A DNA stretch of 64,000 nt from contig NZ_ANNV01000006.1 in assembly GCF_000346755.1 (NCBI RefSeq), positions 1 to 64,000 on the forward strand, given 5' to 3'. This DNA comes from Pseudomonas sp. CBZ-4 (GTDB lineage Bacteria; Pseudomonadota; Gammaproteobacteria; Pseudomonadales; Pseudomonadaceae). Positions 18,406 to 28,477 of this stretch are shown in pieces. Made by a program: the position numbers and the translations under genes. The notes under the pieces were generated by a model. That model was not told the origin of the DNA, did not search any database, and saw nothing but the letters and a program-made list of their open reading frames with translations. Numbering within the stretch: the first letter of the stretch is position 1; each line of letters begins with the position of its first letter.

Positions 18406-19065
18406 ATGCCCACCGCCGACCTGTTCGCCGATGACGCCCTGCAACAACCCGCAGGGCGTGAACAAATCGGCGATGAGTCCTACGTGCTAAGGGGTTATGC
18501 CCTGCCCTGGATCGAACGTCTTCTACCATCGCTGCGCCAGGTGCTGGCGCAATCACCCTTTCGGCAGATGGTCACCCCAGGCGGTTTTACGATGTCGGCG
18601 GCGTTGAGCAGTTGCGGTGAGCTAGGCTGGACCACCGACGCCCACGGCTACCGCTACTCCCCGCTGGACCCGCGCAGCCAACTGCCCTGGCCGACCATGC
18701 CCGACGCATTGCGCGAGTTGGCCGTGCAGGCTGCGGCAGACGCGGGCTTCATCGGGTTCGCCCCCGACGCCTGCCTGATCAACCGCTACGTGCCCGGCGC
18801 CAAAATGTCCCTGCATCAGGACAAGAACGAACGCCGCTACAGCGCACCGGTGGTGTCGGTGTCCCTCGGCTTGCCGGCGATTTTTCTGTTTGGTGGCCAC
18901 GCGCGTAGTGACCGGACACAGAAAGTTTCGCTGTTCCATGGCGACGTCGTGGTCTGGGGCGGCGTCGATCGCCTGCGCTTTCACGGCGTGATGCCCGTCA
19001 AGGAAGGCCGGCACCCGGTGATGGGCCCGCAACGCATCAACCTGACGTTTCGCACTGCCGGCTGA
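18406..19065 (+). CDS. alkB: AlkB-type DNA oxidative demethylase
   Basis: A 219-residue 2-oxoglutarate/Fe(II) dioxygenase that removes 1-methyladenine and 3-methylcytosine from DNA. The iron ligands are in SLHQDKNE (HxD) and in the His of RFHGVMP; the 2-oxoglutarate-binding arginines are in RINLTFR near the C-terminus. The substrate-lid block GYRYSPLDP is also typical. It sits 4 bp after a 54-codon ORF and 76 bp before ada, an alkylation-damage pair. Confidence 0.95.
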   Translation: MPTADLFADDALQQPAGREQIGDESYVLRGYALPWIERLLPSLRQVLAQSPFRQMVTPGGFTMSAALSSCGELGWTTDAHGYRYSPLDPRSQLPWPTMPDALRELAVQAAADAGFIGFAPDACLINRYVPGAKMSLHQDKNERRYSAPVVSVSLGLPAIFLFGGHARSDRTQKVSLFHGDVVVWGGVDRLRFHGVMPVKEGRHPVMGPQRINLTFRTAG

Positions 19066-19141
19066 TTTTGACCGCAAGCTTCGGAGTGCCAGGCCGATGC
19101 CACAGGGTTACTCTGCGCAAGACCCGTCAAGAGTGCCGCCC

Positions 19142-20188
19142 ATGAACACCGAAGAAGATCCGCGCTGGGCCGCCATTGTCGCCCGCGACCCCAAGGCCGA
19201 TGGGCTGTTTGTCTACGGCGTAAAAACCACCGGCGTGTATTGCCGTCCCAGCAGCGCCTCGCGGTTGCCGCGCCCGGAAAATATCCAGTTCTTCGACACG
19301 CCGGCACACGCCGAGGCCGCCGGTTACCGCGCAAGCAAACGCGCGCGCGGGGACCAGACCGAACTGGCAGCCCAGCATGCGCAACTGGTCGCCGAGGCGT
19401 GCCGCCACATCGAACAGGCCGACACCCCGCCCAGCCTCAACGCACTCGCCCTGCGTGCAGGGCTCAGCCCTTTCCACTTTCATCGGGTGTTCAAAGCCGT
19501 CACCGGGCTGACGCCCAAGGGCTACGCCAGCGCCGAGCGCACGCGCAAAGTGCGTGAAGGGCTCAAGGGCCAGCATTCGGTCACCGACGCGCTGTATGAC
19601 GCAGGTTTCAACTCCAACAGCCGCTTTTATGAGGCGGCCGATCAGTTGCTCGGCATGAAACCCAGTGACTACAAGGCCGGTGGCACCAACAGCGAGATCC
19701 TGTTCGCGGTTGGCCAGTGTTCGCTGGGCGCGATACTGGTGGCGCAAAGCCGCCGTGGTGTGTGCGCCATTCTGCTGGGGGATGACCCGGACACACTGGT
19801 GCGCGATCTACAGGATCAGTTCCCCAAGGCCCACCTGGTGGGCGCAGACCGCCGCTTCGAACAAACGGTCGCGCAAGTCGTGGGCTTTATCGAGGCGCCC
19901 GCCCTCGGCCTGGACTTGCCCCTGGACCTGCGGGGCACTGCCTTTCAGCAACGAGTGTGGCAAGCCCTGCGCGATATACCGCTGGGCAGCACCGCCAGCT
20001 ATGCGCAGATCGCCGAGCGCATCGGCGCACCCAAGTCGTTTCGCGCAGTGGCCCAGGCATGCGGCGCCAACAGCCTGGCAGTGGCCATCCCGTGCCACCG
20101 CGTGGTGCGCAGCAATGGCGAACTGTCGGGCTACCGCTGGGGTGTGGAGCGCAAGCGGCGCTTGCTGGCACGCGAAAGTGACAGCTGA
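19142..20188 (+). CDS. ada: Ada-type methyltransferase/regulator lacking three zinc cysteines
   Basis: A 348-residue three-part protein: N-terminal Ada-Zn domain (1-75), AraC-type helix-turn-helix (about 80-175; LALRAGLSPFHFHRVFKAVT) and an O6-methylguanine methyltransferase domain with active Cys 318 in AIPCHRV. In E. coli Ada four cysteines (38, 42, 69, 72) bind zinc and Cys38 accepts the methyl of phosphotriesters. Here the first is kept (C34, GVYCRPS) but the other three are S38, S65 and A68 at exactly the same spacing. O6-methylguanine repair should be intact, while methyl-phosphotriester sensing may be lost or altered. The start at 19142 follows a GAGTG motif; an upstream in-frame start is less likely. 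Confidence 0.9.
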   Translation: MNTEEDPRWAAIVARDPKADGLFVYGVKTTGVYCRPSSASRLPRPENIQFFDTPAHAEAAGYRASKRARGDQTELAAQHAQLVAEACRHIEQADTPPSLNALALRAGLSPFHFHRVFKAVTGLTPKGYASAERTRKVREGLKGQHSVTDALYDAGFNSNSRFYEAADQLLGMKPSDYKAGGTNSEILFAVGQCSLGAILVAQSRRGVCAILLGDDPDTLVRDLQDQFPKAHLVGADRRFEQTVAQVVGFIEAPALGLDLPLDLRGTAFQQRVWQALRDIPLGSTASYAQIAERIGAPKSFRAVAQACGANSLAVAIPCHRVVRSNGELSGYRWGVERKRRLLARESDS

Positions 20189-20293
20189 CCCGCACGAAAA
20201 AGCGCTCGCGTCCAGTGAATAAAACAGAGTGGCCGGCGGCCAAGGGCCCTGCTAAAACAGCGAAAAATCTTACTAACGCTGGAGACGCATCCC

Positions 20294-21358
20294 ATGAGCA
20301 CCTGGCCAGACACCCGCCTGATTGATTTGCTGGGCATCGACACGCCCATCATCCAGGCCCCGATGGCGGTCGGCACGACCACGGCCATGGTCATCGCCGC
20401 CAATAACGCGGGCGCACTGGGTTCGCTGCCGGCGGCGGCGCTCAGCATCGAGCAACTGCGTGAAGCGCTCAGCACGATTCGCCAGGCCAGCGTGCGGCCG
20501 ATCAACGTCAACTTCTTCTGCCACCAACCGCCTGAGCCCGATGCCGTACGGGATCAGCACTGGAAGGAGCTGTTGAAACCCTACTACCTCGAACTGGGCG
20601 CCGACTTCGACGCGCCGACACCGGTTTCCAACCGCGAACCGTTCAACGATGCCGCCTGCCAGGTAGTTGAAGAGTTCCGTCCCGAGGTGGTGAGCTTTCA
20701 CTTTGGCTTGCCGGAAAAATCCCTGCTGGATCGGGTAAAAGCCACCGGAGCCAAGGTGTTGTCCTCGGCCACCACCGTGGAAGAGGCGATCTGGCTGGAA
20801 CAACACGGCTGTGACGCAATCATCGCCATGGGCATTGAGGCCGGTGGGCATCGTGGCCTGTTCCTTACCGACGACCTCAACACCCAGATCGGTCTGTTCG
20901 CCCTGCTGCCGCAAATCGTCGACGCCGTCAGCGTGCCGGTGATCGCGGCCGGTGGCATTGGCGATGCACGGGGGATTGTCGCCGCGTTCGCTTTGGGCGC
21001 CTCGGCGGTGCAGATCGGCACCGCCTACCTGTTCACCCCGGAAGCGAATGTCACGCCGTCCCATCACCACGCCTTGCGTCATGCCCAGGCCAGTGAAACC
21101 GCGTTGACCAACCTGTTCACCGGCCGCCCGGCACGGGGCATTGTCAACCGGGTCATGCGTGAGTTGGGTGCGATCAACCCGGCGGCGCCGGCATTTCCTA
21201 CTTCCGGCGGCGCGCTGATACCGCTCAAGGCGAAGGACGAAGCCGGTTTCAGCAACCTGTGGTCGGGCCAGGCACTGCGCCTTGGCAAAGACATCTCTAC
21301 CTATGACCTGACACGGGAATTGGCCGAACAGGCGCTGGCCAAACTCACGAAAAACTGA
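20294..21358 (+). CDS. nitronate monooxygenase (2-nitropropane dioxygenase family)
   Basis: A 354-residue FMN-dependent TIM-barrel protein. The N-terminal block TPIIQAPMAVGTTTAMV, the ADI-type segment AMGIEAGGHRGLFL with the conserved His, and the phosphate-binding PVIAAGGIGDARGIVAAFALGASAVQIGTAY are hallmarks of class I nitronate monooxygenases, which oxidise propionate-3-nitronate and alkyl nitronates. Monocistronic; GGAG lies 11 bases before the ATG. Confidence 0.9.
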   Translation: MSTWPDTRLIDLLGIDTPIIQAPMAVGTTTAMVIAANNAGALGSLPAAALSIEQLREALSTIRQASVRPINVNFFCHQPPEPDAVRDQHWKELLKPYYLELGADFDAPTPVSNREPFNDAACQVVEEFRPEVVSFHFGLPEKSLLDRVKATGAKVLSSATTVEEAIWLEQHGCDAIIAMGIEAGGHRGLFLTDDLNTQIGLFALLPQIVDAVSVPVIAAGGIGDARGIVAAFALGASAVQIGTAYLFTPEANVTPSHHHALRHAQASETALTNLFTGRPARGIVNRVMRELGAINPAAPAFPTSGGALIPLKAKDEAGFSNLWSGQALRLGKDISTYDLTRELAEQALAKLTKN

Positions 21359-21395
21359 CACCTGGGGCAACTTGGCACTGTACCGGCAATGGCTA

Positions 21396-22222
<827 letters not shown>

Positions 22223-22903
22223 ATGCCGCTATCGAGTGCCGATTTTTCCGCTATCTGGTTGACCATCAAGCTGGCGTCACTGACCACCGTGATCCTGCTG
22301 GTCATCGGCACTCCGATTGCCCTGTGGCTGTCGCGCACCCGTTCGTGGTGGCGCGGCCCCATTGGCGCGGTCGTTGCCTTGCCGTTGGTGTTGCCACCGA
22401 CGGTGATCGGTTTCTACTTGCTGTTGACCATGGGCCCCAATGGCTACTTCGGCCAGTTCACCCAATGGCTGGGTCTGGGCACCCTCACCTTCAGCTTCGC
22501 CGGGCTGGTGATTGGCTCGGTGATCTATTCCATGCCGTTTGTGGTGCAGCCGTTGCAAAACGCCTTCTCCGCCATCGGCACGCGCCCCCTGGAAGTGGCG
22601 GCGACCTTGCGCGCCAATCCCTGGGACACGTTTTTCACGGTGATCCTGCCCCTCGCCCGCCCGGGGTTTATCACCGCGTCGATTCTCGGTTTCGCCCACA
22701 CCGTCGGTGAGTTCGGCGTGGTGTTGATGATCGGCGGCAATATCCCGGACAAGACCCGCGTGGTCTCGGTGCAGATCTACGACCACGTCGAAGCCATGGA
22801 GTATGCCCAGGCCCATTGGCTGGCGGGTTCCATGGTGGTGTTCGCGTTCCTCGTGTTGCTGGCGCTCTACTCCAGCCGTAAAACAAAAATGGGCTGGAGC
22901 TGA
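22223..22903 (+). CDS. modB: molybdate ABC transporter permease
   Basis: A 226-residue inner-membrane permease with five to six helices. The EAA loop ([25 protein letters not shown]) that contacts ModC is clear. It starts directly after the modA stop and ends five bases before modC, so all three are translationally linked. Confidence 0.97.
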   Translation: MPLSSADFSAIWLTIKLASLTTVILLVIGTPIALWLSRTRSWWRGPIGAVVALPLVLPPTVIGFYLLLTMGPNGYFGQFTQWLGLGTLTFSFAGLVIGSVIYSMPFVVQPLQNAFSAIGTRPLEVAATLRANPWDTFFTVILPLARPGFITASILGFAHTVGEFGVVLMIGGNIPDKTRVVSVQIYDHVEAMEYAQAHWLAGSMVVFAFLVLLALYSSRKTKMGWS

Positions 22904-22908
22904 CCGCG

Positions 22909-23988
22909 ATGATCGATGTGCGCCTGCAACTGAGCTACTCGGGATTTGCCCTCGATGTGGACCTGCAATTACCGGGTCGCGGCGTGACCGCGTTATACGG
23001 CCACTCCGGCTCCGGCAAAACCACCTGCTTGCGTTGCATCGCCGGGCTGGAGCGCGCCGAACACGGCGTTGTGGAGATCAACGATGAAGTGTGGCAAGAC
23101 AGCGCCAAAGGACTGTTCGTGCCCCCGCACAAGCGCGCCCTGGGTTATGTGTTTCAAGAGGCGAGCCTGTTCCCCCATCTGTCGGTGCGGGCCAACCTGG
23201 AGTTCGGCCTCAAGCGTATTGCGCGGCAACAGCGCCGCGTGGACATGGCCCAAGCCACCGAACTGCTGGGGATCGGCCACTTGCTCGATCGCCACCCGCA
23301 ACACTTGTCCGGCGGTGAGCGCCAACGCGTCGGCATCGCCCGCGCATTGCTCACCAGCCCGCAATTATTGTTGATGGATGAACCGCTGGCGGCCCTCGAC
23401 AGCAAGCGCAAGGGCGAGATCCTGCCGTACCTCGAACGCCTGCACGATGAACTGGACATTCCCGTGCTGTACGTCAGCCATGCCCAGGACGAAGTGGCGC
23501 GCCTGGCCGATCACATCGTCCTGCTCAATGACGGCAAGGTCCTGGCCAGCGGGCCCATCGGCGAAACCCTGGCGCGGCTGGACCTGCCGATGGCCTCCGG
23601 TGACGACGCCGGCGTGGTGATCAATGGCACCGTCAGCGCCTATGACGAACACTATCAATTGCTGACCCTGCAACTGCCCGCCAGTGCCTTGCACATGCGT
23701 GTGGCCCATGCGCCGCTGGCGTTGGGCAAGGCGTTGCGGATCAAGGTGCAGGCGCGGGACGTGAGCCTCAGCCTGCAGGCGGAGGAGCACAGCAGCATCC
23801 TCAATCGCTTGCCGGTGACAGTCATCCAGGAGCTGGGGGCCGACAACAATGCCCACGTCCTCGTGCGCCTGGATGCGGCCGGCACACCGCTGCTGGCACG
23901 CATCACCCGGTTCTCCCGTGATCAGCTGCAACTGCGCCCCGGCCAGACGCTGTGGGCACAGATCAAGGCGGTGGCGGTACTGGCGTAG
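22909..23988 (+). CDS. modC: molybdate ABC transporter ATPase
   Basis: A 359-residue ATPase. Walker [10 protein letters not shown], signature [16 protein letters not shown] and Walker [12 protein letters not shown] are intact, with the H-loop in YVSHAQDE. The C-terminal third (about 290-355) is a Mop/TOBE domain that in this family binds oxyanion and gives feedback control. Last gene of the mod operon. Confidence 0.96.
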   Translation: MIDVRLQLSYSGFALDVDLQLPGRGVTALYGHSGSGKTTCLRCIAGLERAEHGVVEINDEVWQDSAKGLFVPPHKRALGYVFQEASLFPHLSVRANLEFGLKRIARQQRRVDMAQATELLGIGHLLDRHPQHLSGGERQRVGIARALLTSPQLLLMDEPLAALDSKRKGEILPYLERLHDELDIPVLYVSHAQDEVARLADHIVLLNDGKVLASGPIGETLARLDLPMASGDDAGVVINGTVSAYDEHYQLLTLQLPASALHMRVAHAPLALGKALRIKVQARDVSLSLQAEEHSSILNRLPVTVIQELGADNNAHVLVRLDAAGTPLLARITRFSRDQLQLRPGQTLWAQIKAVAVLA

Positions 23989-24065
23989 GCAAACTTTTGG
24001 CACGACGGCGCAGGGCTGCGGTCAATCAGGCATACCGGCCTGATTGTTGCCAAGGAACCTTCGCC

Positions 24066-25103
24066 ATGCCCGACGCCCCGCTGCCCCGCGACCTGCACTA
24101 CGTTGACGACACCCAGCCGGGCATTCGCCGCAAGACCCTGCGCGGCAAATTCCAGTACTTCGACGCCAAGGGTGTGCGGATCAAGGACGCAGCTGAAATC
24201 CAGCGCCTGAACGCCCTGGCCGTGCCGCCGGCCTACACCGACGTGTGGATCTGCGCCGACCCGCGCGGCCATCTGCAAGCCACCGGCCGCGATGCCCGTG
24301 GGCGCAAGCAGTACCGCTATCACCCGCGCTGGCGTGAAGTCCGCGACAGTGACAAGTACTCGCGTCTCCAGGCGTTTGGCGAAGCCTTGCCAAAACTGCG
24401 CAAGAAGCTCGAAGCACAGATCGCCGAGCCAGGTTTTACCCGGGAAAAGGTATTGGCCACGGTGGTGATGCTGCTTGACGCGACGCTGATCCGCGTCGGC
24501 AATAGCCAGTACGCGCGTGAGAACAAGTCCTATGGGCTGACCACCCTGCGCAACCGGCATGTCGACATCAAGGGCAGCGAGATCCAGTTCCAGTTTCGCG
24601 GCAAGAGTGGCGTGGAGCACCAGGTCAGCGTGCGGGACCGCCGGCTGGCGACGGTGGTCAAGCGCTGCCTGGAGCTGCCGGGGCAAGATCTTTTCCAATA
24701 CCTCGACGCGGATGGCGCGCGGCACACCGTCAGTTCCCATGACGTCAACGCCTACCTGCACAGCCTCACCGGCGCCGACTTCACCGCCAAGGACTACCGC
24801 ACCTGGGCCGGTACGGCCCTGGCGCTGGCCGTCTTGCGTGAACTGGAGTGGCAACCCGAATCCGATGCCAAACGGCACGTGGTGGCAACGGTCAAGGACG
24901 TTGCCAAGCAACTGGGCAATACCCCGGCGGTGTGCCGCAAGTGTTACATCCACCCCGCTGTATTGGAGCATTTCAGCCTGGGGGAACTGTCCAAACTGCC
25001 AAAGCCGCGGGTGCGCAAGGGGCTCAAGGCGGAAGAGGTGGCGCTGGCGATATTCCTGGAGCAGCTCACGGCGAGCCCACCGGAAAAAGCGCAGCCTTCC
25101 TGA
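24066..25103 (+). CDS. poxvirus-type DNA topoisomerase IB
   Basis: A 345-residue type IB topoisomerase. Blocks RKTLRGKFQYFDAKG (N-terminal DNA-binding), LIRVGNSQYARENKSYGLTT with the first catalytic Arg, the middle KSGVEHQV segment, and VCRKCYIHPAVLEHF with the probable nucleophile Tyr are all seen. Bacterial members relax supercoils of both signs through a 3'-phosphotyrosine. The in-frame region upstream overlaps modC and is not used; the ATG at 24066 follows AAGGAAC. Solitary gene. Confidence 0.93.
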   Translation: MPDAPLPRDLHYVDDTQPGIRRKTLRGKFQYFDAKGVRIKDAAEIQRLNALAVPPAYTDVWICADPRGHLQATGRDARGRKQYRYHPRWREVRDSDKYSRLQAFGEALPKLRKKLEAQIAEPGFTREKVLATVVMLLDATLIRVGNSQYARENKSYGLTTLRNRHVDIKGSEIQFQFRGKSGVEHQVSVRDRRLATVVKRCLELPGQDLFQYLDADGARHTVSSHDVNAYLHSLTGADFTAKDYRTWAGTALALAVLRELEWQPESDAKRHVVATVKDVAKQLGNTPAVCRKCYIHPAVLEHFSLGELSKLPKPRVRKGLKAEEVALAIFLEQLTASPPEKAQPS

Positions 25104-25133
25104 CCAACACCGTTAACCGTGGTAGCTGGCTTG

Positions 25134-25625
25134 TGTGGGAGCCAGGCAACACCTCTACCAGCCATGCCGCCGCCTTCGCAGCCTCGCTAAAGCTCGACAG
25201 CTCCCACAGGGAATTGGCTGTGCCTGGAGGATCTCCAGCCGAACAATGACAGCCCAACAACACCGATCAACTGTGGGAGCTGGCTTGCCTGCGATGGCGG
25301 TGGGTCAGTCAACCCCTCTGCCAGCAATGCCGCCGCCTTCGCAGCCGCGCTAAAGCTCGACAGCTCCCACAGGGAATTGGCTGTGCCTGGAGGATCTCCA
25401 GCCGAACAATGACAGCCCAACAACACCGATCAACTGTGGGAGCTGGCTTGCCTGCGATAGCGGTGGATCAGTCAACCCCTCTGCCACCCATGCCGACGCC
25501 TTCGCAGCCTCGCTAAAGCTCGACAGCTTCCACAGGGAATTGGTTGTGCCTGGAGGATCTCCAGCCGAGCACTTACTGCCCAGTCACATCGTTCAAAGGT
25601 GGGAGCTGGCTTGCCTGCGATGACA
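25134..25625. repeat. tandem array of REP doublets (REPIN-like), 163-bp period
   Basis: Each unit begins GTGGGAGCTGGCTTGCCTGC, runs to the inverted arm AGCTCGACAGCTCCCAC, then a constant spacer ending CACCGATCAAC. Doublets are at 25134-25208 (shortened by about 25 bp), 25272-25371 and 25435-25534, and a fourth head alone at 25599-25625. The GGAGGATCTCCAGCC marker occurs at 25226, 25389 and 25552, exactly 163 bp apart each time. This explains the 605-bp gap between the topoisomerase and the DUF1275 gene; no coding sequence is present in it. Confidence 0.85.
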
Positions 25626-25708
25626 TCCGCCCAGATCCAGGTCATTGCGCACACCCGCAAAGCGTCCTACGGTAGTGGCCGAATAATCTTGCCGAGGAGC
25701 CCGGCCCC

Positions 25709-26413
25709 ATGCTGCCGTCGTCCCCCAAGCCTTACGCCAATGCCCTACACGCTCACCGCCAACGCTGGCGTGGCCGGGTCGGTTTGATGCTGGTCGCGTG
25801 CCTGTCGGTGCTGGCCGGCATGACCGATGCCATTGGCTTTATGGCCAGTGGCGATTTTGTCTCGTTCATGAGTGGCAACACCACGCGGTTGGCGGTGGCG
25901 ATCAGTGCCGGTGATCTTGGCCTGACCGGGCGGCTGCTGTTGCTGGTGGCCACCTTTGTCGTCGGCAATGCGTTGGGTGTGATGGTCAGCCGTCTCAGCC
26001 GCCGGCATGCCCTGCCCTTGCTGCTGTGCATCGCCGCCCTGCTCTGCACTGGCGCGATGTTGCCCATGGACGATGCCTTGCCCGCCTTGCTCGCGGCGAT
26101 CATTGCGATGGGCATGCTCAATGCGGCAGTGGAAGAGGTCAACGGTTTGCCGGTGGGCCTGACGTACGTGACGGGCGCGCTCTCGCGTTTTGGCCGTGGC
26201 CTGGGGCGTTGGATGCTGGGGGAGCGCCGCAATGGCTGGCGTGTGCAACTGATTCCATGGGGCGGAATGTTTGTCGGGGCGGTGCTCGGCGCATGGCTGG
26301 AGCAGCGGATGGGCCTGAAGGCGCTGATGGTCAGCGGTGGATTGGCGGCGTTGCTGGGCCTGGTGTCGCTGAAGATTCCACGGCGCTGGCAGTTGGGCTA
26401 CATGCCGCGCTAG
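25709..26413 (+). CDS. DUF1275 (YoaK-type) membrane protein
   Basis: A 234-residue inner-membrane protein with about six helices. The N-terminal block VACLSVLAGMTDAIGFMASG followed by DFVSFMSGNTTRLAVA is the DUF1275 signature. Members are predicted transport-like proteins of unknown substrate. The ATG at 25709 follows AGGAGCCCG. It is preceded by the REP array, so expression from its own short promoter region is likely. Confidence 0.88.
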   Translation: MLPSSPKPYANALHAHRQRWRGRVGLMLVACLSVLAGMTDAIGFMASGDFVSFMSGNTTRLAVAISAGDLGLTGRLLLLVATFVVGNALGVMVSRLSRRHALPLLLCIAALLCTGAMLPMDDALPALLAAIIAMGMLNAAVEEVNGLPVGLTYVTGALSRFGRGLGRWMLGERRNGWRVQLIPWGGMFVGAVLGAWLEQRMGLKALMVSGGLAALLGLVSLKIPRRWQLGYMPR

Positions 26414-26507
26414 AGGAAAAAAGATGCTCGTCCGACGTGTCGGCCTCGACGTCCGTGTACTGGTAAAGAGCCATCACGCCGAACGAGCGGGACGAATGAT
26501 AAGCGAA

Positions 26508-26532
26508 TGTCCGGCGGCTGTCCCGCCGGGCA
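26508..26532 (-). terminator. GC-rich hairpin, probable terminator
   Basis: TGTCCGGCGG and CCGCCGGGCA can pair over ten bases (one G-U) with a five-base loop. It lies 27 bp beyond the stop codon of the minus-strand lipoprotein gene and may end its transcript. No strong T-run is present on that strand. Confidence 0.5.
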
Positions 26533-26558
26533 TTTCCTAAAACCACTAAGGCAACGGA

Positions 26559-26912
26559 TTACAGGCAAGTCGCGAGTGCCGCCAGGCGGCGCTTGGCGGG
26601 CATGTTGTCTTCCACGGCGTAGTACTTCACGGTGGCGCCAGCGCCCGCACTTTGTACATCGACAAAGTAATCGCCGCCGGTGGTGTACACGGTGAAACCG
26701 CCTGGCCCGTTGGGTTCCTTGAAGCCGCCCGCATCCACGCCGAATACGCTTTCGTCCTGCCAGCCGAACTGGATGCATTCGGCGACCACCAGGGTGGCCT
26801 TATCCGAAGCCAGGGTCTTGTAGGGCGTGCCCGCGCGCGCGTCTTTCATCTTCGAACCTGCGCAACCGGCCAGTGCCGCCAGTATCAATGCGCCCATTAC
26901 CACCTTGTGCAT
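26559..26912 (-). CDS. small predicted lipoprotein
   Basis: A 117-residue protein. The start at 26912 gives a lipoprotein signal, MHKVVMGALILAALAGCAGS, with lipobox LAGC. The mature part has a second Cys pair (VAECIQFG and the C-terminal ATCL) and a beta-rich stretch (GGFTVYTTGGDYFVDVQS). The upstream part of the open frame is not needed. Function unknown; monocistronic. Confidence 0.75.
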   Translation of the reverse strand: MHKVVMGALILAALAGCAGSKMKDARAGTPYKTLASDKATLVVAECIQFGWQDESVFGVDAGGFKEPNGPGGFTVYTTGGDYFVDVQSAGAGATVKYYAVEDNMPAKRRLAALATCL

Positions 26913-27059
26913 GCCATCGCTCCGTCGCAAAAAAAACGCGACTCTACCACTTGCCGGCGACCGAGGGGCCAAAGGTGGCGCCTGCTGATACATGGCATTA
27001 TGATGCCAACGTTGATCTCACTGAGGAGGTCAACGGGATATTCTCTACAAGGAAGCGTC

Positions 27060-27275
27060 ATGAAAGATTTCGTCATCAGCGTCAACAACACTGTGCTCTA
27101 CATCGCCCTGGCCTTCGTTTGGCTGATGGGTTTGGTCACGATGTTCGGTGCAAGTTTCCTGACGGGCCTGGCGGTCCTGATCGGCGGCACGTTGACGTGG
27201 TGCATCATTTCCGGCTTCTGGTTCGTCCAGTCGGCCACGTATGAAGAACTGCGCAAGCTCAACGCCAAGAGCTGA
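27060..27275 (+). CDS. small two-helix membrane protein
   Basis: A 71-residue protein with two hydrophobic helices (TVLYIALAFVWLMGLVTMFG and TGLAVLIGGTLTWCIISGFW) and a polar tail. AAGGAAG lies seven bases before the ATG and a strong terminator follows, which together support a real gene. No family recognised. Confidence 0.7.
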   Translation: MKDFVISVNNTVLYIALAFVWLMGLVTMFGASFLTGLAVLIGGTLTWCIISGFWFVQSATYEELRKLNAKS

Positions 27276-27363
27276 TGCAACACGGCAGGATGAATTTAGT
27301 TTCACTGTGAAGGGAGAATGCGCCACCTATAGTGGCCACGCTCATTTTTAGAAGTCTCCCTTC

Positions 27364-27390
27364 AGCCCGCCCTCCCGCGGGCTTTTTTTC
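27364..27390 (+). terminator. intrinsic terminator
   Basis: AGCCCGC and GCGGGCT form a seven-base-pair stem followed by eight T residues. It serves the small membrane gene upstream; on the other strand it is close to the azlD stop codon. Confidence 0.88.
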
Positions 27391-27399
27391 GCCTGGGCG

Positions 27400-27714
27400 T
27401 CAGAGCAGCCAGCGAAACAGATAGAACAACGCCATGCTCAACAGCACCGTCAGCAGCACGTTGCGCGTCCAGTACATCAGCGCCACCGCGCTGATACCGG
27501 CGAGCAGATAGGGGTTGGTCGGGCTCAGGTTGAGGTGCTGGTGATCGGCCAGGAAGATGATCGGCCCGCAAATCGCGGTGAGCATCCCCGGCACCGCAAA
27601 CCCGAGAAACTCCCGCGCCCCCCGGTTGAGGCGTACCGGCAAGCGCGGCTCGATAAACAGGTAGCGGTTGAGAAACACCACCAGGCCCATCGTCACAATC
27701 ATCAGGTAGATCAT
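27400..27714 (-). CDS. azlD: AzlD-family small permease subunit
   Basis: A 104-residue membrane protein with four predicted helices (for example MIYLMIVTMGLVVFLNRYLF and the C-terminal VLLTVLLSMALFYLFRWLL). AzlD works with AzlC to export branched-chain amino acids or analogues such as azaleucine. The ATG at 27714 overlaps the azlC stop codon by four bases, so translation is coupled; the longer upstream frame lies inside azlC. Confidence 0.88.
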   Translation of the reverse strand: MIYLMIVTMGLVVFLNRYLFIEPRLPVRLNRGAREFLGFAVPGMLTAICGPIIFLADHQHLNLSPTNPYLLAGISAVALMYWTRNVLLTVLLSMALFYLFRWLL

Positions 27715-28406
27715 CGCTGCCCTACTCCCAGCCGTTTGCACGCATACCCGGCGCTCATCCCCAACACACCCGACACCACCACCGCCGATTCCCAATGCAG
27801 GAAACTCAGCCACACCGAGAACAGCAACGACACGGCCACACAGACCACGGTCGGCACATCACGCACCACCGGGGTGATCAGCGCAATAAAGGTCGCGGCG
27901 ATGGAAAACTCCAGGCCCAACTGGTCCAGGCCGGGAATGCTCTTGCCCAGCACGATGCCGGCAAGGGTGAACAGGTTCCAGGCGATATAGAACGTCAAGC
28001 CGACGCCGAGGGCGTACCAGCGATTGAACGTCTGGCGGTCGTAGTGGCTGACCAGGGCAAAGAATTCGTCGGTGAGCAGAAACCCCAGGCTCATCCGCCA
28101 GCGCGTGTTCAGCGCCGACAGGGTCGGGCGCATGTGCATGCCGTAGAGCAAATGCTGGGAGGTCAGCAGCAAGGTGGTCAGCACAATGGAGATCAGGCTT
28201 GCGCCGCTCTTGACCATGCCGATCGCCACCAACTGCGCGGCGCCGGCGAACACAATGGCGGATAAACCCTGGGCTTGCAGCGGGGTGAATTGCGCATCAA
28301 TGGCCATGGAGCCGGCCAGCAGCCCCCACGGCGCACAGGCCAGGGACAGCGGGATAACGGCAATGGCACCGCGTGCGAAGGCGTAATGAGGTAAGGCAGT
28401 AGGCAT
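27711..28406 (-). CDS. azlC: AzlC-family exporter
   Basis: A 231-residue inner-membrane protein with about seven helices. The block FARGAIAVIPLSLACAPWGL, the LSAIVFAGAAQLVAIGM segment and LTDEFFALVSHY are typical AzlC features. It pairs with the overlapping azlD. ATG at 28406 is preferred over a GTG two codons upstream. Probable role is efflux of branched-chain amino acids; no regulator is adjacent. Confidence 0.9.
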   Translation of the reverse strand: MPTALPHYAFARGAIAVIPLSLACAPWGLLAGSMAIDAQFTPLQAQGLSAIVFAGAAQLVAIGMVKSGASLISIVLTTLLLTSQHLLYGMHMRPTLSALNTRWRMSLGFLLTDEFFALVSHYDRQTFNRWYALGVGLTFYIAWNLFTLAGIVLGKSIPGLDQLGLEFSIAATFIALITPVVRDVPTVVCVAVSLLFSVWLSFLHWESAVVVSGVLGMSAGYACKRLGVGQR

Positions 28407-28477
28407 GGACACGGCTCAACGACGGACAGTCGCCAAGCATGCCAGCGCAACAAGGCGCTTGTCTTGAACGATCTTGC

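Noticed and set aside
25599..25787. Plus-strand frame starting in the REP array
   Set aside because: Its start lies inside a repeat unit and it overlaps the DUF1275 gene in another frame.
26331..26546. Minus-strand open frame across the 3' end of the DUF1275 gene
   Set aside because: It overlaps the gene and its codon composition fits the shadow of the true frame; no start context.
26914..26993. Upstream extension of the lipoprotein frame at 26559
   Set aside because: A start upstream of 26912 would place charged residues before the lipobox signal; the downstream ATG gives a clean lipoprotein signal.
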